From Lutibacter sp. B1 (GTDB lineage Bacteria > Bacteroidota > Bacteroidia > Flavobacteriales > Flavobacteriaceae), in assembly GCF_012524075.1 (NCBI RefSeq), contig NZ_JAAZUI010000027.1, positions 1-35,065 of the forward strand: a stretch of DNA of 35,065 nt. Direction: 5' to 3'. The first letter of the stretch is position 1. Every line of letters starts with the position of its first letter. Positions 1 through 9,980 of this stretch are shown here, piece after piece. The notes beneath the pieces are model-generated. The model saw nothing but the letters and a program-made list of their open reading frames with translations, had not been told where the DNA came from and made no database searches. Both the position numbers and the translations under genes were made by a program.

Positions 1-61
1 GCTTTGCATTCCTGAATTTCTGTGTTTACCTTCACTATTCTGAAAATAAGGTTAGTTTTTT

Positions 62-297
62 CGTCATTACGAGGAGTAGGTCATTGAGCGGAGTCGAAAT
101 GTAACGACGAAGTAATCTGTTACTTTATTAATGAGATTGCTTCGTTTCTCCTTCGGCAGGCAGCTTGTTTAGCTACGCTGAATCTTTGATTTCAACATCT
201 TTTTATTCTCTGTTTCACATTTCGTGAGATCCTGAATCAAGTTCAGGATGACGTTTGTTTTTGTGTTATAATTGCTTCGTATAAGCTCGCAATGATA
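62..297. repeat. Mosaic of dispersed palindromic repeats
   Basis: A half-unit of the ATTAC/GTAAT hairpin family (62-119) carries a second hairpin (82-101, CATT...AATG arms) nested in its loop. Next come a degenerate AGATTGCTTCG half (about 133-155), a fragment of an expanded CTGAA-family hairpin (163-198), a clean CTGAA-family hairpin at 226-253 (ATCCTGAA / TTCAGGAT, 8 bp, ending TGACG) and a short ATTGC...GCAAT hairpin at 271-295. No gene is visible in 1-449. The first 60 bases show nothing recognisable and could be the tail of a gene outside the window. Confidence 0.75.
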
Positions 298-313
298 GTT
301 TAATTGTGCCACT

Positions 314-405
314 GCGTTAGGGATTGAACGGTTTGTTTGAGCTCTTTTTATTGTAAAAACAATAAAAAAGCGAGTAGTGAAAGCCCGACCTAAAAGGGAA
401 CGCCC
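314..405 (+). ncRNA. Structured RNA-like element, copy 1 (possible Flavo-1 RNA)
   Basis: The element begins GCGTTAGGGAT and ends AGGGAACGCCC, so the ends pair as GCGTT/AACGC. In the middle a long hairpin (CTTTTTATTGT, loop, ACAATAAAAAAG) is followed by a conserved GCGAGTAGTG and AGCCCGACC. A second copy lies at 22056-22152 with the same conserved blocks but a different, still self-complementary, hairpin. This conservation of structure over sequence suggests a functional RNA or a mobile structured repeat. From memory it resembles the Flavo-1 motif described in Flavobacteria; that match is not verified. It is convergent to guaB. Confidence 0.5.
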
Positions 406-449
406 TTATCAGACTCCTTTCTAAATCGGACTTAATTAATACTTTAAAA

Positions 450-1931
<1,482 letters not shown>

Positions 1932-1949
1932 TTAGAAATTAATTGCAGG

Positions 1950-1957
1950 CAAATTTA
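1950..1957 (-). promoter_or_regulatory. guaB promoter -7 box
   Basis: TAAATTTG on the minus strand matches the Bacteroidota -7 consensus TAnnTTTG. It predicts a transcript start near 1943 and a leader of roughly 25 nt. No convincing -33 TTTG is present at the usual spacing. Confidence 0.45.
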
Positions 1958-2195
1958 CACTTTTTAATTTAATAAACTAAGTTATTTTAAGAACAAGGTA
2001 AAATTTGTTTTTTTTAAAAACAAGCCTTTATATAAATTACAAAGAAATGGGGCTAACATAGAAATAAATAAATATTAAAACGTAACCCCACTCTTTTTAT
2101 TTGTAATAAATGTATGTATTTTCTTATACTATTTTTATTTAGACTTATTTTAAACAAAAGTACAGAAGTAATTTTAATTAAAGAAATAAAATTGT

Positions 2196-3056
2196 TTAAA
2201 TGTTAAAAATTTTTAGAGCTTCATTATAGGCACTTTCGAAACTCATTGCATTGATATTGGTAATTGCCTTTTGCTGATTAAAATAAGAAATTAATTTTTC
2301 TGCAGGCATATTACCTGTAAGTTCATCCTTTGCCATTGGACAACCACCATAACCTTTTATGGCTCCATCAAACCTATTACAACCCGATTTAAAAGCAGCA
2401 TCAACCTTTTCGTACCAAGTTGAAGGAGTTGTGTGTAAATGTGCTCCAAATTCAATATTAGAATATTTTGCGATTAAATTTGAAAATAAATATGAAATAA
2501 TTTCAGGAGTTGAGCTTCCAATAGTATCGGATAATGATAAAATTTTTACACCCATAGCTGCCAATTTTTCAGTCCAATCGCCAACAATTTCAACATTCCA
2601 AGGGTCGCCATAAGGGTTTCCAAAACCCATAGACAGATAAGCAACTACTTCTTTATTTGTTTTTTGAGCAATATTTAAAATTTCATCTAAAACTATAACC
2701 GATTCTGCAATAGTTTTACCGGTATTACGCATTTGAAAAATTTCAGAAATAGAAAAAGGATACCCCAAATAACTAATTTCTTCAAATTGTGAAGCATCAT
2801 TTGCTCCACGAACATTAGCTACAATTGCTAGTAATTTACTCTCTGTTTTAGATAAATCTAACAAGGATAAAACCTCTGCAGTATCACTCATTTGCGGAAT
2901 TGCTTTAGGCGAAACAAAACTTCCAAAATCAATGGTATCAAAACCAACCCTTAACAAAGCATTTATATATTGTGCCTTTGCTTTTGTGGGGATAAAATGT
3001 GTTTTTATGCCTTGCATGGCATCGCGCGGACATTCTATGAGTTTCACTTGTTTCAT
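2196..3056 (-). CDS. Hydroxymethylglutaryl-CoA lyase (HMG-CoA lyase family)
   Basis: Expected to split HMG-CoA into acetyl-CoA and acetoacetate, the last step of leucine breakdown. The 286-residue protein is a single DRE-TIM metallolyase barrel. Visible signatures are the R11-D12 pair after LIECP, the SDTIG strand at 176-180, metal-binding His206 and His208 in GAHLHTT, and the GYGGCPMA loop with catalytic Cys239, followed by TGNM. Length and motif order fit the family. The start at 3056 is followed directly by the barrel's first strand. The upstream neighbour is a LysE-type exporter 24 bp away. Other DRE-TIM aldolases are possible, but the GGCP motif favours the lyase. Confidence 0.88.
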   Translation of the reverse strand: MKQVKLIECPRDAMQGIKTHFIPTKAKAQYINALLRVGFDTIDFGSFVSPKAIPQMSDTAEVLSLLDLSKTESKLLAIVANVRGANDASQFEEISYLGYPFSISEIFQMRNTGKTIAESVIVLDEILNIAQKTNKEVVAYLSMGFGNPYGDPWNVEIVGDWTEKLAAMGVKILSLSDTIGSSTPEIISYLFSNLIAKYSNIEFGAHLHTTPSTWYEKVDAAFKSGCNRFDGAIKGYGGCPMAKDELTGNMPAEKLISYFNQQKAITNINAMSFESAYNEALKIFNI

Positions 3057-3063
3057 ACTTGTT

Positions 3064-3071
3064 CAAATATA
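3064..3071 (-). promoter_or_regulatory. Possible -7 box for the HMG-CoA lyase gene
   Basis: TATATTTG fits TAnnTTTG exactly. It ends only 7 nt before the ATG, which would give a nearly leaderless mRNA. It sits in the 24-bp gap after the LysE gene, so cotranscription with that gene is equally possible. Confidence 0.3.
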
Positions 3072-3080
3072 CAAAACCAA

Positions 3081-3698
3081 TTAAGAAAACAGAATAAAGA
3101 TTGCTATGCTTACAAATACTAAAATTTTAAACCATTTTATTTGAGTATTGAATTTTGGGTGTTCTTTTAAATACTCAGCTAAATTACCCGATAAAATAGC
3201 CACACCTGAAAAAATAAGTATAGTTTGAAGCATAAATAAAGCACCTAATATATAAAATTGAAGTGTGGTATTTTGTGTTGTACTGTATAAAAATCCGGGA
3301 AAAAATGCTAAAAAGAAAATAGAAACTTTAGGGTTTAAAACATTCATTATAAATCCTTGTTTATACAGTTTTAACAATCCTTTTTTTTGAACTTTGGTAT
3401 TGAGTAAAACCTCTTCATCAGATTTAAATGTAAGATATGCCAAATACAATAAATACAAGGCTCCAAATAATTTTATGGCAAAAAACAGCCACTGAGATTG
3501 CTTTATAATTGCTGAAACACCAAAAGCAACCAACGTTGTATGAATTAATATTCCTGAAGCTAAACCTAAGGCAGTTGCAACACCATATTTTTTACCGTTG
3601 GTAATGCTTTGAACCAATACATAAATAATATCCGGTCCGGGCATTATGGTAAGTAGCATAGAAGCTCCTATAAACGATATTAATATTTCGTAATTCAT
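3081..3698 (-). CDS. LysE/RhtB family amino-acid exporter
   Basis: Inner-membrane exporter of the LysE/RhtB superfamily, whose members efflux amino acids or derivatives. The 205-residue product has the family's typical size and about six hydrophobic segments. The hallmark MPGPD motif is at residues 19-23, followed by a glycine-rich GVATALGLASG stretch, and the Asn-Pro of MNVLNPK in the middle is also typical. Substrate cannot be told from sequence. It lies 24 bp upstream of the HMG-CoA lyase-like gene on the same strand, so the two may be coexpressed; a link to branched-chain amino-acid metabolism is only a guess. The upstream gap is filled with palindromic repeats. Confidence 0.88.
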   Translation of the reverse strand: MNYEILISFIGASMLLTIMPGPDIIYVLVQSITNGKKYGVATALGLASGILIHTTLVAFGVSAIIKQSQWLFFAIKLFGALYLLYLAYLTFKSDEEVLLNTKVQKKGLLKLYKQGFIMNVLNPKVSIFFLAFFPGFLYSTTQNTTLQFYILGALFMLQTILIFSGVAILSGNLAEYLKEHPKFNTQIKWFKILVFVSIAIFILFS

Positions 3699-3749
3699 CT
3701 AGTTTGGTTATCAATATAAATAATAATGAAGAAATCTTTCTATTTATTA

Positions 3750-3919
3750 AGATTACTTCGTCGTAAAAAACTCCTCGTAATGACGAAATAAACCGTCATA
3801 GCGAATGATAATGAAGCAATCTGTTTCATAAGAAAAGATTACAACGTCGTTACATTTCGACTCCGCTCAATGACCTACTCCTCGTAATGACGAAATAAAC
3901 CCTCATAGCGAATGACAAT
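3750..3919. repeat. Palindromic repeat units (ATTGC/ATTAC family), one with a nested hairpin
   Basis: The right half-unit AGATTAC...GTAATGACG lies at 3750-3785, an inverted left half (CGTCATAGCG...GAAGCAATCTG) at 3794-3823, and another right half at 3836-3892. The last carries a nested 20-nt hairpin at 3853-3872 (CATT/AATG arms). A truncated left half follows at about 3901-3919. The 3836-3892 copy is the same chimera as the one at 62-119, in the opposite orientation. The block fills the gap between pyrD and the LysE gene. Confidence 0.8.
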
Positions 3920-3921
3920 TT

Positions 3922-4956
3922 CTACATCTGTGCTAAAATAGCTTTATTAATTTTTTTGATTAGCATTGGACCTTCAAAAATAAATCCGGTATAAATTTGA
4001 ACCAAATCTGCTCCGGCATTAAGTTTTTCAATTGCATCTTCTCCACTATGAATACCTCCAACACCAATTATTGGAAAAGCTTTGTTAGATTTTTCTGATA
4101 AATACTTTATAACCTCTGTACTTTTTTCCTTTATAGGAATTCCGCTTAAACCTCCATTTCCAATTTTCTCTAATTCACTTTTAGAAACTTTTAAGTCTTC
4201 TCTTGTAATTGATGTATTGGTAGCAATAACACCATCTATTTTAGTTTCAGTTACAAGTTCAATAATTTCATCCAATTGAATTGTATTTAGATCCGGTGCA
4301 ATTTTTAATAAAATAGGTTTTGGAAACTCGAATGTTTCATTTTCTTTTTTTACTGCTGATATTAATTCAAATAAATAATCTTTATCCGTTAACTTCTCGT
4401 GGCTTCCAACATTTGGGCAACTAACATTCAGCACAAAATAATCTACATACGGATGTAATGCCTTAAAACATTCCAAATAATCATCGGTATAACTATCTGG
4501 CATAGTAGCTGTATTTTTACCAATATTTCCCCCAATAACAATCTTACTTTTATTCTTTTTTAACTGCTCTATTGCGGCATCAATACCATTATTGTTAAAT
4601 CCCATTCGGTTAATAATGCCGTTATCTTCAATTAACCTGAATATTCTTTTTTTAGGATTGCCGGATTGAGCTTTCGGCGTAACTGTTCCAATTTCTATAA
4701 AACCAAAACCAAAATCGGCTAATTCATTATACAAAACAGCATTTTTGTCGAAACCGGCAGCTAAACCAACCGGATTTTCAAATGTTAATCCAAATAAGTT
4801 ACGCTCTAGTTTTTTATCTTTCACTTTAAATAATGCCCTAAAAATTGAAGGTATTCCGGGTATTTTGGAAACAATTTTTATGGCTGCAAATGTAAAATGA
4901 TGAATTTTCTCAGGATCGAACAGAAAGAATAAAGGGCGAATTATACTTTTATACAT
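3922..4956 (-). CDS. pyrD: Dihydroorotate dehydrogenase, quinone-type (class 2)
   Basis: Oxidises dihydroorotate to orotate in pyrimidine synthesis, passing electrons through FMN to the membrane quinone pool. I place the start at 4956 (344 residues). The reading frame extends to 4992, but a TAnnTTTG box at 4972-4979 lies between the two ATGs, and [20 protein letters not shown] is the usual class 2 N-terminus, an amphipathic membrane-docking region. Core motifs are LAAGFDKNA at 66-74, NRMGFNNNG at about 116-124 and NVSCPN at 177-182. The residue before Pro-Asn, the catalytic base, is Cys180, whereas class 2 enzymes of the E. coli type carry Ser there; Cys is the class 1 residue. The rest of the protein is clearly class 2. 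Confidence 0.93.
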   Translation of the reverse strand: MYKSIIRPLFFLFDPEKIHHFTFAAIKIVSKIPGIPSIFRALFKVKDKKLERNLFGLTFENPVGLAAGFDKNAVLYNELADFGFGFIEIGTVTPKAQSGNPKKRIFRLIEDNGIINRMGFNNNGIDAAIEQLKKNKSKIVIGGNIGKNTATMPDSYTDDYLECFKALHPYVDYFVLNVSCPNVGSHEKLTDKDYLFELISAVKKENETFEFPKPILLKIAPDLNTIQLDEIIELVTETKIDGVIATNTSITREDLKVSKSELEKIGNGGLSGIPIKEKSTEVIKYLSEKSNKAFPIIGVGGIHSGEDAIEKLNAGADLVQIYTGFIFEGPMLIKKINKAILAQM

Positions 4957-4971
4957 AGAGTTATGTTTGTG

Positions 4972-4979
4972 CAAAATTA
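4972..4979 (-). promoter_or_regulatory. pyrD promoter -7 box
   Basis: TAATTTTG (TAnnTTTG) lies on the minus strand, with an upstream ATTG about 18 bp away as a plausible -33 element. Transcription would begin near 4965, downstream of the longer possible start at 4992, so it decides in favour of the ATG at 4956. Confidence 0.5.
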
Positions 4980-5004
4980 TAAAAATAAACAAGAAAACAA
5001 TACT

Positions 5005-5106
5005 CGTCCTTCTGAACTTGTTTAGCTACGCTGAATCTTTGATTTCAGAATCTCAAAATATTGCTTTCTTATATAGATGTGAAACTGAAATAAATTCAGC
5101 TTGACG
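5005..5106. repeat. Inverted pair of CTGAA-family hairpins, one with expanded loop
   Basis: The left hairpin (5005-5055) has arms TTCTGAA and TTTCAGAA around an enlarged loop that contains TTAGCTACGCTGAATC. The right hairpin (about 5078-5106) has AACTGAA and TTCAGCTT arms and ends TTGACG. The two face each other as an inverted pair between the pheT stop codon and the pyrD promoter. Confidence 0.75.
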
Positions 5107-5121
5107 TAAATATTAAATGTA

Positions 5122-7548
5122 TTATCTTAAGGTGGCTCCAACATTTTTTTCAAATGTGTTTTGAAGCTTTTGCATTATTTTATCTATCTGCTTGTCGGTT
5201 AACGTTTGCTTTTCATCTTGTAATAAAAAACTTACAGCATACGATTTTTTACCTTTTTCCAGTTTACTTCCTTCATAAACATCAAATAAATCTACTTCTT
5301 TCAATAAATTTTTCTCTGCCTGAAATGCTAAATTATAAATTTCGGTAAACGTAATTTCTTTATCCAGCATTAACGCAAAGTCGCGTTTTACAGCAGGAAA
5401 TTTAGGTAATTCAGAAATTTTAACCTGGGACTTACCTCCTACTTTTAACACATTTTCCCAGTTAAAATCGGCAAACAAAACTTCTTGTTTTATGCCAAAT
5501 TCTTTTAAAACAGCACGTTTAACAACACCTAAATCTACCAACTTAATTTTTCCTAAACTCAATGTAATTCCTTCAGAAAACACATCATTTTTTGTTGGTG
5601 TGGTTTTTAAATTTTGAATTCCTAAACGTTGCAATAAAATTGTAACAATTCCTTTTAAATAAAAGAAATCTGACGGCTTTTGAGCAATATTCCAGCTTTC
5701 TTTAGTTCGGTTGCCTGTTACAAATAATGTTAAGTGCTTTTGCTCACTGTAACCACTTTCAAATTTGTGGTATGTTTTACCAAATTCAAAGAATTTTAAT
5801 GAATTGTTCTTTCTGTTTATATTATAAATAACAGACTCTAAACCACTGAATAACAACGACTGACGCATAACACCTAAATCGTTACTCAACGGATTAAGCA
5901 TTGCTACGTTATTTTCTTCATTCAGCATTTCTGATAACGAAACATATTCGGCTTTGGTAAGCGAATTTGCCATAGTTTCATTAAAACCTTGAGAGATTAA
6001 TTGATTGGCAACAATATTTTCAACCTTTACTTCATTAAATTCTGAAAAAGAAATAGAAGTATTTAATTTATGAGAAAATTCAACATTGTTATAACCGTAA
6101 ACTCTTAAAATTTCTTCAATAACGTCAGCTTCTCTGGTTACATCTACTCTGTATGAAGGAATGGTTAAACCAATTCCGCCTTCGGTTACACTGTTAAATT
6201 TAATATCTAATGAAGCTAAAATATTTTTTACTGTTTCTTTAGGAATTTCAGCACCAATCAATCTATTCATTTTTTCGTACGATAAATAAACTTGATGATC
6301 TTCAATTTTTGTAGGATACATATCTACAATTTCTGATGAAACTTTACCTCCGGCTACTTCCAAAATTAAATTTGCAGCTCTTTTTAAGGCATATTTTGTA
6401 AAGTTTGGATCAATTCCTCTTTCAAATCTAAAAGAAGCATCGGTATTTAAACCATGTCTTTTTGCTGTTTTTCTAATTGAAACAGGGCTAAAATAGGCGC
6501 TTTCTAAAAATATGGATGTTGTATTATTTGTTACACCAGATTCTATGCCACCAAAAACACCGGCAATACACATTGGTTCTTCATTTCCATTACATATCAT
6601 TAAATCTTCTTCATGTAATTCGCGTTCAATTCCATCAAGTGTTGTGAATTTTGTTCCGGTTGGTAATGTTTTAACAATTACTTTATTCCCTTTAACTTTA
6701 GCAGCATCAAAAGCGTGTAATGGCTGACCCAATTCGTGTAATACATAATTAGTTACATCAACAATATTATTAATTGGCGTTAAACCTATTGCTTTTAGTC
6801 TGTTTTGAATCCATTCCGGCGAATCTTTAACTGTAATATCTGATATGGTAACACCTACATATCTTGGCGCTTTTTCTGTATCATCTACAACAACATCAAA
6901 TTTTAAGGTTCTGTCATCTACATGAAAATCACTGACTGAAGGAGAAATTAATTCTAAAGAAACATTTTGTTGCATTAATCCTGCACGTAAATCACGTGCA
7001 ACTCCATAATGGCTCATTCCATCAGCTCTATTTGGCGTTAAACCAATTTCAAAAACTTCATCTTTTTCTATATTGAAAACTTTTGCTGCAGCAGTACCTG
7101 CTACTAAAGCATCATCTAACACCATAATTCCATCATGACTTGTTCCTAAACCTAATTCATCTTCGGCACAAATCATTCCATGGCTTTCTTCTCCTCTAAT
7201 TTTACCTTTTTTTATTACAAAACCTTCACCTTTATCATCATACAATGTAGTGCCAATTGTTGCTACAGGAACCGTTTGCCCAACAGCTACGTTTGGTGCG
7301 CCACATACAATTTGAACAGGTTCTCCATTCCCTAAATCAACAGTTGTTACTTTTAATCTATCAGCATTTGGATGTTGTACACACGTTAAAACTTTACCAA
7401 TTACAATGCCTTCCAAACTACCTTTTACAGATTCAACAGTTTCAATTCCTTCAACTTCAAGACCTAAATCGGTCAACAATTCTCCTGTTTTTTCAGCTTC
7501 CCAATCAACTTTTAAAAATTGCTTTAACCAATTGTATGATATTTTCAT
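5122..7548 (-). CDS. pheT: Phenylalanine-tRNA ligase beta subunit
   Basis: Beta chain of the alpha2-beta2 phenylalanyl-tRNA synthetase, which charges tRNA-Phe. The 808 residues match the usual bacterial length. The order is an N-terminal module with a tRNA-binding OB fold (about 40-150, GIVIGKVLTCVQHPNADRLK), the B3/B4 editing region with FDAAKVKG, the B5 domain (about 400-480), a catalytic-like core, and a C-terminal ferredoxin-like anticodon-binding domain ending KNVGATLR. The start MKISYNWLKQFL is canonical. A -7 box lies 27 bp upstream. pheS is not adjacent, so the two subunits are encoded apart here. Confidence 0.97.
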   Translation of the reverse strand: MKISYNWLKQFLKVDWEAEKTGELLTDLGLEVEGIETVESVKGSLEGIVIGKVLTCVQHPNADRLKVTTVDLGNGEPVQIVCGAPNVAVGQTVPVATIGTTLYDDKGEGFVIKKGKIRGEESHGMICAEDELGLGTSHDGIMVLDDALVAGTAAAKVFNIEKDEVFEIGLTPNRADGMSHYGVARDLRAGLMQQNVSLELISPSVSDFHVDDRTLKFDVVVDDTEKAPRYVGVTISDITVKDSPEWIQNRLKAIGLTPINNIVDVTNYVLHELGQPLHAFDAAKVKGNKVIVKTLPTGTKFTTLDGIERELHEEDLMICNGNEEPMCIAGVFGGIESGVTNNTTSIFLESAYFSPVSIRKTAKRHGLNTDASFRFERGIDPNFTKYALKRAANLILEVAGGKVSSEIVDMYPTKIEDHQVYLSYEKMNRLIGAEIPKETVKNILASLDIKFNSVTEGGIGLTIPSYRVDVTREADVIEEILRVYGYNNVEFSHKLNTSISFSEFNEVKVENIVANQLISQGFNETMANSLTKAEYVSLSEMLNEENNVAMLNPLSNDLGVMRQSLLFSGLESVIYNINRKNNSLKFFEFGKTYHKFESGYSEQKHLTLFVTGNRTKESWNIAQKPSDFFYLKGIVTILLQRLGIQNLKTTPTKNDVFSEGITLSLGKIKLVDLGVVKRAVLKEFGIKQEVLFADFNWENVLKVGGKSQVKISELPKFPAVKRDFALMLDKEITFTEIYNLAFQAEKNLLKEVDLFDVYEGSKLEKGKKSYAVSFLLQDEKQTLTDKQIDKIMQKLQNTFEKNVGATLR

Positions 7549-7574
7549 GTTTTGATTTTATTTTTTACAAGTTG

Positions 7575-7582
7575 CAAAGATA
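7575..7582 (-). promoter_or_regulatory. pheT promoter -7 box
   Basis: TATCTTTG matches TAnnTTTG on the minus strand, 26 nt before the pheT ATG. No clear -33 element was seen. Confidence 0.45.
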
Positions 7583-7700
7583 AAAAATACTATTCAGTAT
7601 ACTTATAGCTGTAACTATTTTTTTGATAACGAAATTCTAAAATGATGGATTATACACTTAAATCAAAGATTCTGTATTAACCTCCACAACTTTCGCTTTT

Positions 7701-7758
7701 TGATTTTTGACTTTGCAACTTTGAACCTTTGAGCCTTTGAAACTTTGAAACTTTTAAC
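7701..7758. repeat. Degenerate short tandem repeat (CTTTGAA-like)
   Basis: Six or so loosely periodic copies of a 7-10-base word (ACTTTGCA, ACTTTGAAC, CTTTGAGC, CTTTGAAA, CTTTGAAA, CTTTTAAC) run between recG and pheT. There is no reading frame or hairpin. It looks like slippage-derived simple sequence. Confidence 0.6.
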
Positions 7759-7770
7759 CTTCTTCTAAAA

Positions 7771-9876
7771 TCAACTAATATTGGCCCAAATTGTACTGTT
7801 TTTACTAATTTCTAAAAATGCATGTTTTGTATGCTTATTTTCAGGTAAACTTAAATTAGGATCTACAGATAATAAATCCATAGCTATGCTTCGGGCAGTT
7901 TTTAATAATTGAGAATCTTTAATAATATCTGCAATTCGTAAATTTAACACACCGCTTTGCTGTGTTCCCATTAAATTACCCGGACCACGTAATTTTAAAT
8001 CGACTTCAGCAATTTTAAAGCCGTCACTTGTATCAACCATCGTATTTAATCGAATTTTAGCGTCACTCGACAATTTAAAACTCGTCATTAAAATACAATA
8101 ACTTTGATCTGCTCCACGTCCAACTCTCCCCCTCAATTGATGTAATTGCGACAAGCCAAAACGCTCGGCACTTTCAATAACCATTACACTTGCATTTGGT
8201 ATATTTACGCCCACTTCAATAACTGTAGTTGCAACCATTATTTGAGTTTCGCCTTTTTGAAAACGCTGCATTTCAAAATCTTTATCTTCAGCTTTCATTT
8301 TACCATGAACAATACTAACCTGGTATTTCGGCTTTGGAAATTCGCGTGTAATGCTCTCGTAACCGTCCATCAAATCTTTATAATCCATTGCTTCAGACTC
8401 GTTTATGAGTGGATAAACCACATAAACTTGCCTTCCTTTAGCTATTTCTTCTTTCAAAAATTTAAAAACAGATAATCTATTTGCGTCATATCTGTGTGCT
8501 GTTTTAACTTCTTTTCTTCCCGGAGGTAATTCATCAATAACAGAAATGTCTAAATCGCCATACACACTCATTGCTAAAGTTCGAGGAATTGGAGTTGCGG
8601 TCATTACCAAGATATGAGGTGGTAATTCGTTCTTTTTCCACATTTTAGCGCGTTGTTCAACTCCAAAACGATGTTGCTCATCTATGATGGCAATTCCTAA
8701 ATTTTTAAATTGCACTTTATCTTCAATTAAGGCATGAGTACCTATTAAAATTTGCAATTCACCCGATTGTAATTGTTCGTGCAGTAATTTTCTTTCTTTT
8801 GTTTTTGTGGAACCTGTTAAAAGTTTAACAGTAACGTTCATACCATCAAGTAATTCAACTATAGAGTTATAATGTTGCGTTGCCAAAATTTCGGTTGGAG
8901 CCATAAATGCCGCCTGAAAACCATTGTCTAACGCAATTAATAAGGTTAATAATGCAACAATGGTTTTTCCGGAACCAACATCACCTTGCAACAATCTGTT
9001 CATTTGAGCATTAGAACCTAAATCTTTTCTAATTTCTTTAATTACCTTTTTTTGTGCATTTGTTAGATCGAAAGGAAGATGTTGTTTATAAAATTCGTTA
9101 AAATACTTCCCTACTTTTTCAAAATTATACCCTTTAATTTTAGATTTTCTGATAAGTTTCTTTTTGATTAGTTGCAGCTGAATAAAAAACAACTCTTCAA
9201 ACTTTAAACGTATTTGTGCTTTGGTTAATAATTCTTGTTTTTTCGGAAAATGAATATTCAACAACGCTTCTTTTTTAGAAATCAACTTTAATTTTTCCAG
9301 TATTGAATTTGGTAATGTTTCCTGAAAATTACCTTGTAAATCTTCAAATAAATTTTGAATGATTTTTGAAACAACCCTATTTGATATTCCTTTATTGGTA
9401 AGTTTTTCAGTAGAAGGATAAACCGGTTGCATGGCTGTTCTCAAACTTTTTTTATAATCTGCTACCAATTCCATTTCAGGATGAGGCATTGTATATAACC
9501 CGTTAAAATAATTGGTTTTTCCAAAAATTACATAAGGAGTATTTATTTTAAGTGACTCTTTAATCCATTTAACGCCTCTAAACCAAACCAGTTCCATAGT
9601 TCCGGTTTCATCAATAAAAGTTGCTACCAATCTACTTCCTTTTTTTTGTTGAACTGTTCTAATATCGGTTATCTTACCAATAATCTGAATTTCGGAAGTA
9701 TTTTGTTGTATTTGATTTATTTTAAAAAACTGTGTTCTGTCTAAATACCTATTCGGAAAAAAGTTCACCAAATCGCCAAACGTATGGATACCTAGTTCTT
9801 TTTTTAGTAAATCTGCTCTACTGGGACCAACTCCTTTAAGATACGAGATTGAAGTATTTAAATTATTTATTGGCAT
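7771..9876 (-). CDS. recG: ATP-dependent DNA helicase RecG
   Basis: Branch-migration helicase that remodels stalled replication forks and Holliday junctions. The 701 residues match the family. The N-terminus holds a helix-hairpin-helix-like stretch (YLKGVGPSRADLL) and the OB-fold wedge domain (about 60-150). The helicase core follows: Walker A GDVGSGKT at 298-305, motif II DEQH at 399-402, motif III MTATPIPRTLA, and motif VI with QLRGRVGRG. A short C-terminal TRG-like region completes it. The gene is divergent from rsmB across a 104-bp gap. pheT lies downstream on the same strand but 220 bp away with its own promoter box, so cotranscription is not needed. Confidence 0.97.
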   Translation of the reverse strand: MPINNLNTSISYLKGVGPSRADLLKKELGIHTFGDLVNFFPNRYLDRTQFFKINQIQQNTSEIQIIGKITDIRTVQQKKGSRLVATFIDETGTMELVWFRGVKWIKESLKINTPYVIFGKTNYFNGLYTMPHPEMELVADYKKSLRTAMQPVYPSTEKLTNKGISNRVVSKIIQNLFEDLQGNFQETLPNSILEKLKLISKKEALLNIHFPKKQELLTKAQIRLKFEELFFIQLQLIKKKLIRKSKIKGYNFEKVGKYFNEFYKQHLPFDLTNAQKKVIKEIRKDLGSNAQMNRLLQGDVGSGKTIVALLTLLIALDNGFQAAFMAPTEILATQHYNSIVELLDGMNVTVKLLTGSTKTKERKLLHEQLQSGELQILIGTHALIEDKVQFKNLGIAIIDEQHRFGVEQRAKMWKKNELPPHILVMTATPIPRTLAMSVYGDLDISVIDELPPGRKEVKTAHRYDANRLSVFKFLKEEIAKGRQVYVVYPLINESEAMDYKDLMDGYESITREFPKPKYQVSIVHGKMKAEDKDFEMQRFQKGETQIMVATTVIEVGVNIPNASVMVIESAERFGLSQLHQLRGRVGRGADQSYCILMTSFKLSSDAKIRLNTMVDTSDGFKIAEVDLKLRGPGNLMGTQQSGVLNLRIADIIKDSQLLKTARSIAMDLLSVDPNLSLPENKHTKHAFLEISKNSTIWANIS

Positions 9877-9950
9877 TTATTTTATAAAAATACGAAGGTA
9901 ATAATTCAAACAGCAATAAACAATTAACTATTTCATCTAAACTAATTACG

Positions 9951-9958
9951 TATCTTTG
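9951..9958 (+). promoter_or_regulatory. rsmB promoter -7 box
   Basis: TATCTTTG fits TAnnTTTG, 22 nt before the ATG, giving a predicted transcript start near 9965. Confidence 0.45.
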
Positions 9959-9980
9959 CAATCTTAAATTTTTAATAGAT

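Noticed and set aside
2040-2100. Terminator between the HMG-CoA lyase-like gene and guaB
   Set aside because: Only a 5-bp G-C stem (TGGGG/CCCCA) with a mismatch and a loop of over 30 nt can be drawn, with no proper T run after it.
4957-4992. Longer pyrD start at 4992
   Set aside because: The added residues are not PyrD-like, and a consensus -7 promoter box lies between the two candidate start codons.
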